A stretch of DNA of 33,021 bases from the IMG/VR virus record IMGVR_UViG_3300030329_003985, positions 1-33,021 of that record; one strand, given 5' to 3'. A program made the position numbers and the translations under genes. Position 1 is the stretch's first letter; every line of letters begins with the position of its first letter. The notes beneath the pieces were generated by a model. The model was not told where the DNA came from, ran no database searches, and worked only from the letters and a program-made list of their open reading frames with translations. This DNA comes from a virus. Of this stretch, positions 1 to 8,184 are shown one piece after another.

Positions 1-558
1 GAGAGCATCCGCAAAGACCTTGCGGTAACCATGCTGATGGAAGGCGAGACAACGCCTCGAGGAGAGCGAGTCACCGCTTTCCAAGTTCAGCGGGTAGCAA
101 TGGAACTCGAAGGCGCACTCGGCGGGGTCTACGCCCCTATTGCCGACGCCATGCAGATCCCCCTGATCGAACGAGTCATGGAGGTTCTGCGAAGGAAGAA
201 AATCATGCCGTCGCTTCCAGATGAAACCGTCGAAGTAGAGGCTGTGACCGGTATCCAGGCGTTGACGAACGAGAGCGACAATGGGAAACTCATGCAACTG
301 ATGCAAGTAATCGCACAACTCGGACCTGAGACAATGGGACGAGTTGACAAGGGCATCCTCATGGATCTTCTGGTACGGCAGTCCGGCATCTACGAGCCGG
401 GACTCATCAAGTCTGATGAGCAGGTCCAGCAGGAGGAAGCCGAAGCCCAAAAGGCAGCGATGAAGCAGCAGGTACAGGCACAGGCAATTCAGTCTGGTGG
501 CAACATTATGGAGCAGCGAGCCGCCCAGCAACCAACCGAGGAACCATTGAATGTCTGA
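1..558 (+). CDS. Portal (head-tail connector) protein, C-terminal part, T7 gp8-like
   Basis: The reading frame is open from the first base, so the gene starts upstream; only about 185 C-terminal residues are present. The segment ERVTAFQVQRVAMELE, followed by LGGVYAPIADAMQIPLIERV, matches the conserved clip/stem region of T7-type connector proteins, in which a helix that selects the subunit interface precedes a 'LGGVY' turn. The tail is rich in Q, E and A, as is usual for these proteins. The portal forms the dodecameric ring through which DNA is packaged and ejected. Its place directly before the scaffold and capsid genes fits the T7 order. The stop overlaps the scaffold start by 8 nt, suggesting coupled translation. 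Family assignment is from pattern recognition of the C-terminus only. Confidence 0.88.
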   Translation, partial: ESIRKDLAVTMLMEGETTPRGERVTAFQVQRVAMELEGALGGVYAPIADAMQIPLIERVMEVLRRKKIMPSLPDETVEVEAVTGIQALTNESDNGKLMQLMQVIAQLGPETMGRVDKGILMDLLVRQSGIYEPGLIKSDEQVQQEEAEAQKAAMKQQVQAQAIQSGGNIMEQRAAQQPTEEPLNV

Positions 559-1363
559 ACAATCTAGCGGATCACAACCCGCTCCCACTTTTGGCCTCCA
601 GGCCGCTGGGCAAACACCCCAGCCAGATGCCCAGCCCGTCGAGGGCGCAACAATTACGCCAATCAATCCGCCGGATGAGTCGGGTGGACCTGAGAATATG
701 TCCGCACGAATGTGGGCTGAAAAGTTCAAGACGCCAGAAGACATGGAGAAGTCCTACCTCGAACTCGAGAAGAACTTCCACAGTCGGCCCCAGACTCAGG
801 ATATGGGCGTGGACGCCCTTCTCGAGCACGTCGGCCTTCGTGGTGATGAACTCGCCACGAACTGGACCGAGCAGGGAAGTCTCACTGACGATCAGTATTC
901 GGCATTTGCGAAGATCGGCCTGAGTCGCGAGATCGTTGACACTTTCATGCGCGGCGAGGCTGCCAACGCACAGAACACCGTGTATCAGCAGGAGAAGTTG
1001 CTACAGCGTGGACATGACCTTGCAGGCGGCAAAGAAGAATTTGAAGCCCTGATGCGATGGGCTTCGGACAAGTTGCCGCAAGACAGGATTGCTGCACTTG
1101 AGTCCAGGTTGAACAACCCCACTCAGTTCGAGGGCGCAGTGAAAGAGATGCTCTGGGACTGGCGAGACTCCACGGGCCGCGGCGGTGTCAACAAGCAGAT
1201 CCTTGCAGGCGAATCAATGCCCAATGTTTCGATGGGATTCAACACTGTTGATGAATACCTGACGGCCATGCAGAACCAGAAGCGGCAAGGCAAGTTCGAC
1301 CCCGCTTTTCTCAAGCGAATGAAGAACACCCCGAGCCATATTCTCAATGGAGTTGACGTATGA
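551..1363 (+). CDS. Capsid scaffold (assembly) protein, T7 gp9-like
   Basis: This 270-aa, acidic, proline/glutamine-rich protein lies between the portal and major capsid genes, the position of the T7 scaffold. The disordered N-terminus (about residues 1-50) is followed by a segment AEKFKTPEDMEKSYLELEKN, a feature of podoviral scaffold proteins, and the C-terminal third is helical and more basic (KRQGKFDPAFLKRM). Scaffolds direct procapsid assembly and leave before DNA packaging. GAGGAA about 8 nt upstream serves as ribosome binding site, and the start lies inside the end of the portal gene. The gene ends in an ATGA overlap with the next gene. Assignment rests on position and composition plus the short conserved segment, so it is strong but not certain. 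Confidence 0.85.
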   Translation: MSEQSSGSQPAPTFGLQAAGQTPQPDAQPVEGATITPINPPDESGGPENMSARMWAEKFKTPEDMEKSYLELEKNFHSRPQTQDMGVDALLEHVGLRGDELATNWTEQGSLTDDQYSAFAKIGLSREIVDTFMRGEAANAQNTVYQQEKLLQRGHDLAGGKEEFEALMRWASDKLPQDRIAALESRLNNPTQFEGAVKEMLWDWRDSTGRGGVNKQILAGESMPNVSMGFNTVDEYLTAMQNQKRQGKFDPAFLKRMKNTPSHILNGVDV

Positions 1364-1773
1364 ATGTCGCTGAAAAGAACCAGAAGGCCATCTGGCTTCA
1401 GATGAACCACAAACTACAGCCTAGTTTCTCTATTCGAGCAGGAACAGGTTCGTACAACTGCATCTTGATCCATACGCAAACGGGCGAGCACAGGTTTCGT
1501 GGCGTCGGAAATTCGGAAGTGGAGGCTTTCGCCAATGCGTTCTCAAAGTTTGAAGCAGCCCCGGCCCCAGCGGACGCCATCAAGGTCCAGCAGGAGAATG
1601 AAGATCTCCGTGAGCAACTCAAGGCTATGGAGTCGAAGTTGGAAGACTCCACGCCTGATGCGGTGGAGGAAATCGACAGCGATGGTTCGACACCTGATCT
1701 CCCTGGCGACATGACTCCGGCACCGAAGAAGAAGACCCGCCGCAAGAAGAAGTCTTCCACCACTCCGTTTTGA
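1360..1773 (+). CDS. Hypothetical protein between scaffold and capsid genes
   Basis: A 137-aa protein of unrecognised family. Residues 1-65 look like a small folded domain (FSIRAGTGSYNCILIHTQTG with a beta-hairpin appearance). Residues about 75-95 form a probable coiled coil (KVQQENEDLREQLKAMESKL). The end is acidic, then strongly basic (KKKTRRKKKSS). The start ATG overlaps the scaffold stop (ATGA), and an intrinsic terminator follows 13 nt after its stop, so it closes the portal-scaffold transcription unit. A basic tail after a coiled coil could bind nucleic acid or a capsid partner, but that is inference only. Confidence 0.75.
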   Translation: MNVAEKNQKAIWLQMNHKLQPSFSIRAGTGSYNCILIHTQTGEHRFRGVGNSEVEAFANAFSKFEAAPAPADAIKVQQENEDLREQLKAMESKLEDSTPDAVEEIDSDGSTPDLPGDMTPAPKKKTRRKKKSSTTPF

Positions 1774-1786
1774 TTCAACCTTTCCG

Positions 1787-1820
1787 CGCCCCTTGAGCCG
1801 CTGGCTCATTGGGCGTTTTT
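1787..1820 (+). terminator. Rho-independent terminator before the capsid gene
   Basis: Outer stem CGCCC/GGGCG, a CT/TT internal loop, then inner stem TGAGCC/GGCTCA with a GCT loop, followed by five T. This is a good intrinsic terminator on the + strand. It separates the head-assembly genes from the capsid gene, which then probably has its own promoter or is expressed by read-through. Confidence 0.75.
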
Positions 1821-1854
1821 GCAGATTTGAGCCTGATCGCAATGGGACAACCAA

Positions 1855-1868
1855 GTGCCAATTGGCAC
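1855..1868. promoter_or_regulatory. Palindrome GTGCCAATTGGCAC, site 1, upstream of capsid gene
   Basis: A perfect 14-bp palindrome 76 nt before the capsid start codon and 34 nt after the terminator T-tract. It belongs to a family of identical or near-identical sites spread over the window. The likely role is protein binding (operator), by inference. Confidence 0.6.
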
Positions 1869-1944
1869 GTGGCCCTATGGACGTGAAGACAACTCACTGC
1901 GTTGTTTTGCACACCAACCCCAATTCCATTTCGAGGACAATGTA

Positions 1945-3186
1945 ATGACTGACATTGCTGGCTCATACCTGTCACGCACGCTGACAGACGGAGCCTTGGC
2001 GAATGATTCGCCAGATACTTCTACGGACCGCGACCTGGCTTTGAAACTCTTTAGCGGCGCCGTTTTGGACGCCTTTCGGCAGAAGACCGTGTTTTATGAC
2101 AACACTGGTTCATTCCTGGCCCAGCGCACGCTGACCGGTGGCGACACCGCCCAGTGGCCTGTCATCGGTGATGACCTTGAACTCTGGGACATCGGCACCG
2201 GCACGGACTCCACGTCGCCTGCTGATGGTGAGTTTGAGTCATTCGCAGCCGATGGCGGCCTCAAGGCTGGCTACCACACCCCGGGCGAATTCATCAAGGG
2301 CCGCAAGGTGAATCTCTCTGAGAAGAACGTGATCGTCGATGACATGCTTGTCGCGGCAATCGACGTTCCGTTCATTGACCTGGACTTGATGCACTTCGAC
2401 GTTTTGCAGCCGTTTGCGACCAAATTGGGCCGATCCCTGGCGATTGATAATGATCGCAAGATTGCGACTATTGCACGCAAGGCCGCAATTGCTGGTGACG
2501 AAACCGGAGTCTACAAGGGTGGACAGCAGGTTTACCGATCCGGTAACGCGACGGTGAACGGCACCTACGAAGATAACCAGACTGGCTCTGGTCTTTTCCG
2601 TGCAGACGTTGCCCAACTCGCCCAGGCGTTTGATGACGATCACGTCCCCGAGGATGGTCGCTATCTATTCATTAGCCCATACATTCGTCGCATTTTGCGT
2701 CACGAAGGTACCGGCTGGGCGATTGCAACTGATCACGCCGGGTCCGGTTCGACTCAAGCCTACGGCCCCGCTGGCAACCCTTACAGTCGCGACCAGACTT
2801 CGCGTCCCTGGGATGTCAACACCCGATCCGTTGGAATGCTCGAGGGCTTCAACCTCGTCATGACTACATCTCTTCCGGGTGCTGCGCCATACGGATGGAC
2901 CGGCACCACTGGCGGGCGATACGCACTGGTGAATTCCGAACGCCTTGGCAAGTACGACTTCATTTGTGACGGCACTGTACTCGCCAAGGCTGCGCCTGCT
3001 GCGATTGCACTTTGCGGTGCACAGGAAGGCAACGCTGCTGTCGGTATGGTTCAGGCTGCGGGCATGAGAACCGTGGTCCAGGATGATGAGCGAAGGAACG
3101 TCAAGTTCCTCAAGAGTCAGATGCTTGTGGGCTACGATGTTCTTTCGCCTTGGTGCGCAGGAATCATCGGCGTTCACGCTGCCTGA
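1945..3186 (+). CDS. Major capsid protein, T7 gp10-like (HK97 fold)
   Basis: A 413-aa protein when started at the ATG preceded by GAGGA at 7-nt spacing. An upstream in-frame GTG at 1855 lies within a palindrome and lacks a ribosome site, so it is unlikely. The N-terminus has DLALKLFSGAVLDAFRQKTVF, cut here as typical of podoviral capsid proteins: an N-arm followed by the E-loop region (FLAQRTLTGGDTAQWPVIG). The C-terminus has HK97-type beta structure, ending in a conserved-looking MLVGYDVLSPWCAGIIGV. T7 gp10A is 345 aa, so this one is somewhat longer. It is flanked by a terminator upstream and an 11-bp G/C hairpin downstream, as expected for a highly expressed gene needing a discrete transcript. 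Confidence 0.9.
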   Translation: MTDIAGSYLSRTLTDGALANDSPDTSTDRDLALKLFSGAVLDAFRQKTVFYDNTGSFLAQRTLTGGDTAQWPVIGDDLELWDIGTGTDSTSPADGEFESFAADGGLKAGYHTPGEFIKGRKVNLSEKNVIVDDMLVAAIDVPFIDLDLMHFDVLQPFATKLGRSLAIDNDRKIATIARKAAIAGDETGVYKGGQQVYRSGNATVNGTYEDNQTGSGLFRADVAQLAQAFDDDHVPEDGRYLFISPYIRRILRHEGTGWAIATDHAGSGSTQAYGPAGNPYSRDQTSRPWDVNTRSVGMLEGFNLVMTTSLPGAAPYGWTGTTGGRYALVNSERLGKYDFICDGTVLAKAAPAAIALCGAQEGNAAVGMVQAAGMRTVVQDDERRNVKFLKSQMLVGYDVLSPWCAGIIGVHAA

Positions 3187-3208
3187 TTGATTCGCATGGT
3201 TGAGAACC

Positions 3209-3232
3209 GGGGGGGAGGTCTACCTCCCCCCC
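3209..3232 (+). terminator. Strong G/C hairpin after the capsid gene
   Basis: Seven G followed by AGGT pair exactly with ACCT followed by seven C, giving an 11-bp stem (about 10 bp with a usable 4-nt loop). No T-tract follows, so it may be a partial terminator or an mRNA 3' stabiliser placed 22 nt after the capsid stop, as in many phages that end or attenuate transcription after the capsid gene. Confidence 0.6.
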
Positions 3233-3258
3233 GCTCTCATTTGGAGGGCAAGTGTCGA

Positions 3259-3477
3259 ATGACACGTAAAACTGAAAATGGCTCTCGGGAAATTGTGCGA
3301 CTGTCACCCTCAGACTGGGCAGGCATATTGGCTGTGGCGTTTACTATCCTTGTCACAATTTTCGTGGCAGGAATGACAATTGAATCGCGCTTGACCGAGG
3401 TGCTTACTCGGCAAGAACAACTACAAATCCGAATCGAGCGTGTAGAAGCGCAGATCGACAATAGAGGAGGCTCCTAG
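3259..3477 (+). CDS. Small single-pass membrane protein with C-terminal coiled coil
   Basis: The start chosen is the ATG preceded by GGAGGG with 10-nt spacing; an earlier in-frame extension runs through the G/C hairpin. The 72-aa product has a charged N-terminus (about 20 residues), one hydrophobic segment (about residues 24-46, GILAVAFTILVTIFVAGMTI) and a heptad-like C-terminus (LTEVLTRQEQLQIRIERVEAQI). This N-in membrane-anchor plus coiled-coil layout is seen in small phage holins and in virion membrane proteins, but no family is recognised. It sits between capsid and minor structural genes. The stop is two bases before the next start. Confidence 0.75.
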   Translation: MTRKTENGSREIVRLSPSDWAGILAVAFTILVTIFVAGMTIESRLTEVLTRQEQLQIRIERVEAQIDNRGGS

Positions 3478-3478
3478 C

Positions 3479-4033
3479 ATGGCTTATGGAGTTGAGGCTT
3501 TCGTGCTGCGCACTGCCAAGCGGCACTGGAAGAAGGTTTATGGCACTGATGTAGCCAGTTCGCCTGACCCAAGCGACCTGACTTTCAACCCGACAACCGA
3601 GTCGCCTTCTGGCGGTCTGGACAGTGCTGACGTAGACCAGGGGTTTACGGACTGCTTTGGTTCCAACCTCGCAAAGTTGTGCGTGTACGGCGATCACGCT
3701 TCAGCAGACGGCAAGTCGGTGGATATGCTGCTCGCGGGCTACAGTCAAGTGTCCGGTGGATCGCTTTGGGTGCCCTCGTACATTGGACGATTCCGATGGA
3801 CGCTCGGCACGATGGTCGGGGTCGCTGCTTCTGATGTCACAAACACACAGAACTTCGCTGATCAGGTTCAACTGGTAGATGGCGACACGTCTATCCGGCT
3901 AATCACTGACACGGAAAACAACATTGCTTCTGTCACCGTGGACCTTGAAGGTGCTCATTGGCTGAAGGTCCAGTGGGACACGGCCCCGGGAACAGAGCCA
4001 ACCAACTTCAATGCGATGGTTAGCCTCTTCTGA
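3479..4033 (+). CDS. Hypothetical structural protein, probably beta-rich
   Basis: A 184-aa protein of unrecognised family. It lacks signal peptide or membrane segments and is rich in S, G, D and T with alternating hydrophobic residues (SIRLITDTENNIASVTVDLEG), which suggests a beta-sandwich. GGAGG six to seven bases before ATG is the ribosome site. It lies between the capsid module and a LamG-domain protein and ends in a TGATG overlap with that gene, so the two are probably translated together. A head decoration or fibre-base protein is plausible by position, but this is inference. Confidence 0.7.
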   Translation: MAYGVEAFVLRTAKRHWKKVYGTDVASSPDPSDLTFNPTTESPSGGLDSADVDQGFTDCFGSNLAKLCVYGDHASADGKSVDMLLAGYSQVSGGSLWVPSYIGRFRWTLGTMVGVAASDVTNTQNFADQVQLVDGDTSIRLITDTENNIASVTVDLEGAHWLKVQWDTAPGTEPTNFNAMVSLF

Positions 4034-6156
4034 TGTACCTCCCTTTTGCCAGCCTATGCAGGCAGCATGACATCCATGCGATCTACTGGCGGGAGATGCT
4101 CAACGACGGCAGCAATGATTACTTGATGAATGATGCCTATGGGGCACCGCAGGATGAACTGATGTTCCCCAAGTTGGCATGTCATTATCCGTTGACATCA
4201 ACCACTGCCACTGACATTGTGCAAGGGGGTTCTAACCAAGGTTCCTACAGTGTGGCCGGTGGCATTGTCCCCGACCTATCTTCCGGGCCTGCGGTTGCCG
4301 TGAGCAACTTGTATGGCCGCGGCGGGGGGATTGCAAACCCGACAGTCATGACTTCAACCACCTCCAAGGTGGCGTCAATGACAGGCCCGACGCCATCCGC
4401 CAGCACACCGAACCCAGTGGGTATCTCGGGTTCTTTTAGCCTTGCCTGCTGGTTTCGCATTACCGACACCGCGACATCGTTCAACCCTAGTGGTGACGCC
4501 GGTGGCCGAACAAGTATTACCTTGGTGGGCATACAGAACCACGATGTGTCGTACGCGCCCAAGGGTTTTCACGCAAGGATCGTTCTTCAAAGGCGGAAGG
4601 AATCCGGTGCAGACGTGATCCCTGGGTACTGGCTACGCGGCGAAATAGGAGATGATGTATCCATCCCTGATAGTGGCGCAGCAGAATCTAGCGCTGAGAC
4701 TGATCCGACTGCCACTCCATACGATGCCGCGGTACAGAACACGCTTTGGCATTACGCCGTGATGACAGTAAAACCCTCGGCGTCACCCGGAGCGGGAACT
4801 CTTGCCCTATACCTAGATGGCGTCTTGATTCAAAGCCGCTCGTATTCAGGGGTGCTCTTCCCATCGACCCCACAGTTTCGGCTGTCAGTAAACAGCACCA
4901 TTGGAGCGTCCACTGATTACTCCATCCGTGACGGGCAGATTGCTTACGTTTCGGCTTACAACTCCCTGGTGAGCGAAGCCGATGCCCGCAGGCATTTCAA
5001 CTCCATGCGGCGACCGCTAGACATGAAGGTCAATCACAACTCCTACACCTGCTATTCAACTGAGCCAATGACAAGCGTAGGAAGTTTGACCGAGACAGAC
5101 TTGACATATTGCCCCAGTGCACAGCGTGCCGAGCACCGGCATGACAACCGCTGGGTGAACATGATTCGACTCAACAACCCGCTGTACGACAAGTCGCAGC
5201 CGTCGATGGATAATCACATCGAAGATTCTCACATTGGAATCCCCCGGCACTGGGAACTTGTCTCGAATTCCGGTGGAACAGACCCTGCCGATGGCGACCA
5301 AAAACACCGGTTCAACACTCACGTGGCTACCGGGGGATATCGAATCAACCTATCAGGCTCAACAAAGATCGGAAACGGGCCAACTGTCATTGCTGGTTGG
5401 GATGGAATAAACACGCCTCGCAATTCTGCGTACCCTACCGGCGGTGACCCAGGGCGAGATCACACCGTGATAGTTGACTTCAAAGGCCGCGGCAATCGGG
5501 CGGGGGCTGTGAATCAGATGAACTGGAGTTACTCAGATGGAACTTCAACATCAATGGAAGATCAAACGGAAACAGAAGGCATTGACGGGCAAGACGGGTT
5601 TGCCCTGAGCCGCTTGGGCGACACGTCTTCGGCCACCGCCAACAAATTCGAGTATTACACCCCTTGGGAAACATCAAGTGACGCCAAGACCCAGACGATT
5701 TACTCCTCTGATTCAACAGGGGCGAGTAATCGGTATCAAGCAATTGGTTGCAGCGGAGCACGCACGGGCCTGACCTTTCAGGTCGTGAACCCGTCACGGC
5801 ACACGTCTGACAACTGGAGCGACAATCGCGAGGCCGCGGGGTACGAAAACCAAGACAGCCCAGCGTCAGACGTATACCGCATGTCCCGGCACCAAGCGGC
5901 TCAGGTTCCCCGGATCTTGTACTGCAACCGCTATGACAACGGTACCGACCTGGATGTTCCTAGTAATGGGAACGACCACTGTGTCGATCAGAACCGATAC
6001 GGCCCAATTGCTGTCTTTGGGGAGTCTCTTGATGACCATGAAGTCACTCGCCTTTTGCGGGTCATGCACGGGCAGCCTCTTATTCGCACGCGGCCTGGGC
6101 TGCGATCTCCATTGCGGCATTTTCAGTTCACCGCACCATCAAGGAGCATGACGTGA
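4033..6156 (+). CDS. Large structural protein with LamG/concanavalin-like domain
   Basis: A 707-aa protein. About residues 129-325 form a LamG-type (concanavalin-like) jelly roll: FSLACWFRITD, HYAVMTVKPS, TLALYLDGVLIQSRSYSG and the closing YVSAYNSLVSEADARRHF are the family's typical strands. LamG domains bind glycans or proteins. The C-terminal half, rich in D, N, S, T and Y, shows no known family and could be a capsid or fibre domain. It starts with ATG overlapping the previous stop by one base and has no strong ribosome site of its own, so translation is probably coupled. It may contribute to host-surface attachment (head fibre or tail appendage). That role is inferred from domain and neighbourhood. 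Confidence 0.75.
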   Translation: MYLPFASLCRQHDIHAIYWREMLNDGSNDYLMNDAYGAPQDELMFPKLACHYPLTSTTATDIVQGGSNQGSYSVAGGIVPDLSSGPAVAVSNLYGRGGGIANPTVMTSTTSKVASMTGPTPSASTPNPVGISGSFSLACWFRITDTATSFNPSGDAGGRTSITLVGIQNHDVSYAPKGFHARIVLQRRKESGADVIPGYWLRGEIGDDVSIPDSGAAESSAETDPTATPYDAAVQNTLWHYAVMTVKPSASPGAGTLALYLDGVLIQSRSYSGVLFPSTPQFRLSVNSTIGASTDYSIRDGQIAYVSAYNSLVSEADARRHFNSMRRPLDMKVNHNSYTCYSTEPMTSVGSLTETDLTYCPSAQRAEHRHDNRWVNMIRLNNPLYDKSQPSMDNHIEDSHIGIPRHWELVSNSGGTDPADGDQKHRFNTHVATGGYRINLSGSTKIGNGPTVIAGWDGINTPRNSAYPTGGDPGRDHTVIVDFKGRGNRAGAVNQMNWSYSDGTSTSMEDQTETEGIDGQDGFALSRLGDTSSATANKFEYYTPWETSSDAKTQTIYSSDSTGASNRYQAIGCSGARTGLTFQVVNPSRHTSDNWSDNREAAGYENQDSPASDVYRMSRHQAAQVPRILYCNRYDNGTDLDVPSNGNDHCVDQNRYGPIAVFGESLDDHEVTRLLRVMHGQPLIRTRPGLRSPLRHFQFTAPSRSMT

Positions 6157-6578
6157 AACCGTGCCATTTGGCACTGTGTGCCATTCTTCAGGGTTGTTCG
6201 GTACTGCCTCGATCAGAAAACACAAGCGGATCTGCCGCTATTGACACCTTTATGGCTTCCACCACGTCGGCTGACAACTGTGGAGGACTGGAAGTTCTTT
6301 CTTGGATTGGCGGGCTGTCGATCATTGGCGGCATCGCGGCACTCGTTATCACACGGGGCAGCATGGGAATCCGTGCTGTTCTGATTGGGGTCGGCCTTGT
6401 GCTGCTGAATTATGCAGTCGCAAGATATGCCCATGCCCTGTTTGTTCCGATTCTCGTTGGATCGGGACTGGTTTCTCTCACCTATGCGTTCATTGTTGTA
6501 CGCAATGCGCTCAGGTCGAAATCAAATGCTCAGAAATCTTGGGCGCCCAGCCCCCCAATATCACGGAGTTCAACTTAG
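6153..6578 (+). CDS. Putative lipoprotein with three membrane segments
   Basis: GTG start overlapping the previous TGA (GTGA), with AAGGAG 6 nt upstream. The 141-aa product begins MKPCHLALCAILQGCSVLPR; LQGC is a plausible lipobox with Cys15 as the lipidation site. Three hydrophobic segments follow (about residues 49-68, 73-94 and 95-117). The end is short and polar. A lipoprotein signal followed by several helices is unusual; it could instead be a plain membrane protein whose N-terminus resembles a lipobox. Its position between structural genes and next to another tiny membrane gene suggests a lysis or membrane-modifying role, but no holin or spanin family is recognised. The palindrome GTGCCATTTGGCAC lies within its first codons. 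Confidence 0.65.
   Translation: MKPCHLALCAILQGCSVLPRSENTSGSAAIDTFMASTTSADNCGGLEVLSWIGGLSIIGGIAALVITRGSMGIRAVLIGVGLVLLNYAVARYAHALFVPILVGSGLVSLTYAFIVVRNALRSKSNAQKSWAPSPPISRSST
6161..6174. promoter_or_regulatory. Palindrome GTGCCATTTGGCAC, site 2, in the start region of the membrane gene
   Basis: Site of the same palindrome family, starting 8 nt after the GTG start codon's first base. A second half-site, GTGCCATT, follows at 6178. Protein binding, or an RNA hairpin here, could directly affect expression of this gene. Confidence 0.6.
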
Positions 6579-6580
6579 CC

Positions 6581-6688
6581 ATGAGCACTCTTTGGTTCGT
6601 ACTTCTCATCGGCCTCGCCTGTTTCGTGGCTGGAGCAATTTGCCGACCTTACGTCTGCAAGTGGCTCCCTGGCGGCAACTGCAAGTAG
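6581..6688 (+). CDS. 35-aa membrane peptide
   Basis: ATG start with GGAG 12 nt upstream. The 35-aa product, MSTLWFVLLIGLACFVAGAI then CRPYVCKWLPGGNCK, has one N-terminal hydrophobic helix and a short basic, cysteine-containing tail. It begins 2 nt after the previous stop and ends 6 nt before the fibre gene, fitting the tight packing of this operon. Small single-helix phage peptides of this kind often act as holin or antiholin parts, but there is no sequence evidence beyond topology. Confidence 0.6.
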   Translation: MSTLWFVLLIGLACFVAGAICRPYVCKWLPGGNCK

Positions 6689-6694
6689 GGTTTT

Positions 6695-7546
6695 ATGTCT
6701 GAACTACAAGCAAACGCAATCAACGTCTATACCAGCAGTGAAATTGAGGTAAAAGAAACCCTCAAGACCACCGACACCGATCAGGACATCCTTTGTGGGG
6801 GCAAGATTTCCGCGGGAAGTAACACCGAGCCAACGGAAACCCTGAAGGTGTCCGGTGACGCAAAGGTTACCGGGGCATCTGAGTTGGATGGAAACATCAC
6901 TGCTGGAGGCAGCATTACAGTTGCCAGCGGAGCCACCGTCACCTCTGGTGGCCTCATCGTCGATGCCGGAACGTCGCGGTTTGATGATGCTGTCGAAATC
7001 GTAGCCGGTGGACTCACGGTCACAGCGGGCGGCATCAGTGCAAACGGAACATCGTCAATTGCCGGGGCAACAACCATCACTGGAAATATGGCCGTCGCCT
7101 CTGGGACTACCAACCTCGGTGGCAAACTGACGGTCACAAGCGGTGGCGCAGAATTCACCGGCGGCCTCACTGTCGATGGCGAGGCGATCACCGGCGGCTC
7201 GACCGGAACCAACTACACCAAGGCGTTTGGGAAGATCACGTATGACTTTTCCGGCCCTACTGCCACCGTCAACGCCAACAGCAACATCTCTGGCGCAGCA
7301 ATTTCTCAGACCAACCACAAAATCACCATTGATTTCGTTACCGGAATCGGTAATGCCAATTATGTAGTGATGATGAACAGCACACAGGACGGCTTGGCTG
7401 GCGGGGATGACGGCGGTTCGCCTGCGGTGCAACTGTACAACGTCTGGTACCTTCAGAGCCAGACATCGACAGGCTGCGAGGTTCGTCTTCGCGGCGGCGA
7501 GAATGCCGATTCTGGCGTACTTCATTTCACGGTGATTAGCGTCTAA
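6695..7546 (+). CDS. Tail fibre-like protein with beta-solenoid repeats
   Basis: A 283-aa protein. Residues about 50-175 consist of imperfect repeats rich in G, T, S and V (for example GGLTVTAGGISANG, GGKLTVTSGGAEFTGGLTV), typical of trimeric beta-helical fibre shafts. The last 100 residues lose the repeat and probably form the tip domain (KITIDFVTGIGNANYVVMM and VRLRGGENADSGVLHFTVI), similar in style to short phage fibre tips. It lies directly before the adaptor genes, where host-range proteins of podoviruses are sometimes found. It ends in a TAATG overlap with the next gene. Receptor-binding is inferred from fold type. Confidence 0.75.
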   Translation: MSELQANAINVYTSSEIEVKETLKTTDTDQDILCGGKISAGSNTEPTETLKVSGDAKVTGASELDGNITAGGSITVASGATVTSGGLIVDAGTSRFDDAVEIVAGGLTVTAGGISANGTSSIAGATTITGNMAVASGTTNLGGKLTVTSGGAEFTGGLTVDGEAITGGSTGTNYTKAFGKITYDFSGPTATVNANSNISGAAISQTNHKITIDFVTGIGNANYVVMMNSTQDGLAGGDDGGSPAVQLYNVWYLQSQTSTGCEVRLRGGENADSGVLHFTVISV

Positions 7547-8184
7547 TGAGAACAACACTACAGGCTGTACAGGAAATGGCTCGCAGGCTGGGAAAGCACC
7601 CACCCGCGGCACTTGACACTGGGGGCACGTCAATTCAGGCACAACTCGAGCGTGTCCTGGATGACGCATCGAACACCGTGCAGTCCGAAGGGTGGTTCTG
7701 GAATACGAAATATGACGTGACTGCAAGTGCTCTGGGTGAGCCGGATGGCGTAGTTCGTGTGAAGATTTCCGAACTCGAGCCGCTGGGCACCTCGCCAGAA
7801 ACCTATGCAACCATTTACCACGTAGACACCGAGCCAAGCGAGGACATGCGGATTGTTCGCAAGGGCAACTATCTGTATGACCTGAAAAACAACACCGACT
7901 CCATCACCTCTAACAAGAAGGTCCGGTACTCATACCAGCGGCAATTCGGGGAGGTTCCAGAAGCATTTCAGTCGTGGATCATTGCTTTGGCGAGTTTCAA
8001 TTTCAATCGCTACTACATTGGCGACAAAGCCAATGATGGTGCTTTGCAGATGGAAATGCAGGAGGCTCGGCGGCAGGCAACTCGCGAAGAAATTCGTTCC
8101 TCAGATATCAACGTGTTGGACACGCAAGCCATGCGGCAAATCCGCGGGCGGCGGCGGACCCCTGACAGGAGCATCTACGAATAA
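7546..8184 (+). CDS. Tail adaptor protein, T7 gp11-like (tail tubular protein A), copy 1
   Basis: A 212-aa protein of the usual length for gp11 (196 aa in T7). Residues about 36-50 (VLDDASNTVQSEGWFWNT) match the conserved 'I..Q..GW.FN' helix. The C-terminal YSYQRQFGEVPEAFQSWIIA, followed by FNFNRYYIG and the helix QMEMQEARRQATREE, aligns by eye with the T7 gp11 segment '[25 protein letters not shown]..'. Gp11 forms a dodecameric ring beneath the portal and connects it to the nozzle. Start codon overlaps the fibre stop (TAATG), stop overlaps the next start in the same way. A second protein of the same size and type follows immediately. Confidence 0.88.
   Translation: MRTTLQAVQEMARRLGKHPPAALDTGGTSIQAQLERVLDDASNTVQSEGWFWNTKYDVTASALGEPDGVVRVKISELEPLGTSPETYATIYHVDTEPSEDMRIVRKGNYLYDLKNNTDSITSNKKVRYSYQRQFGEVPEAFQSWIIALASFNFNRYYIGDKANDGALQMEMQEARRQATREEIRSSDINVLDTQAMRQIRGRRRTPDRSIYE

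Noticed and set aside
1863-1880. TGGCAC of the palindromes as a sigma54 -24 element
   Set aside because: The sigma54 -12 element TTGC(A/T) is not present at 5-nt spacing after TGGCAC at any of the sites.
1855-1944. Upstream GTG extension of the capsid gene
   Set aside because: The GTG is part of the regulatory palindrome, has no Shine-Dalgarno sequence, and the encoded extension shows no capsid likeness; ATG at 1945 has GAGGA at good spacing.
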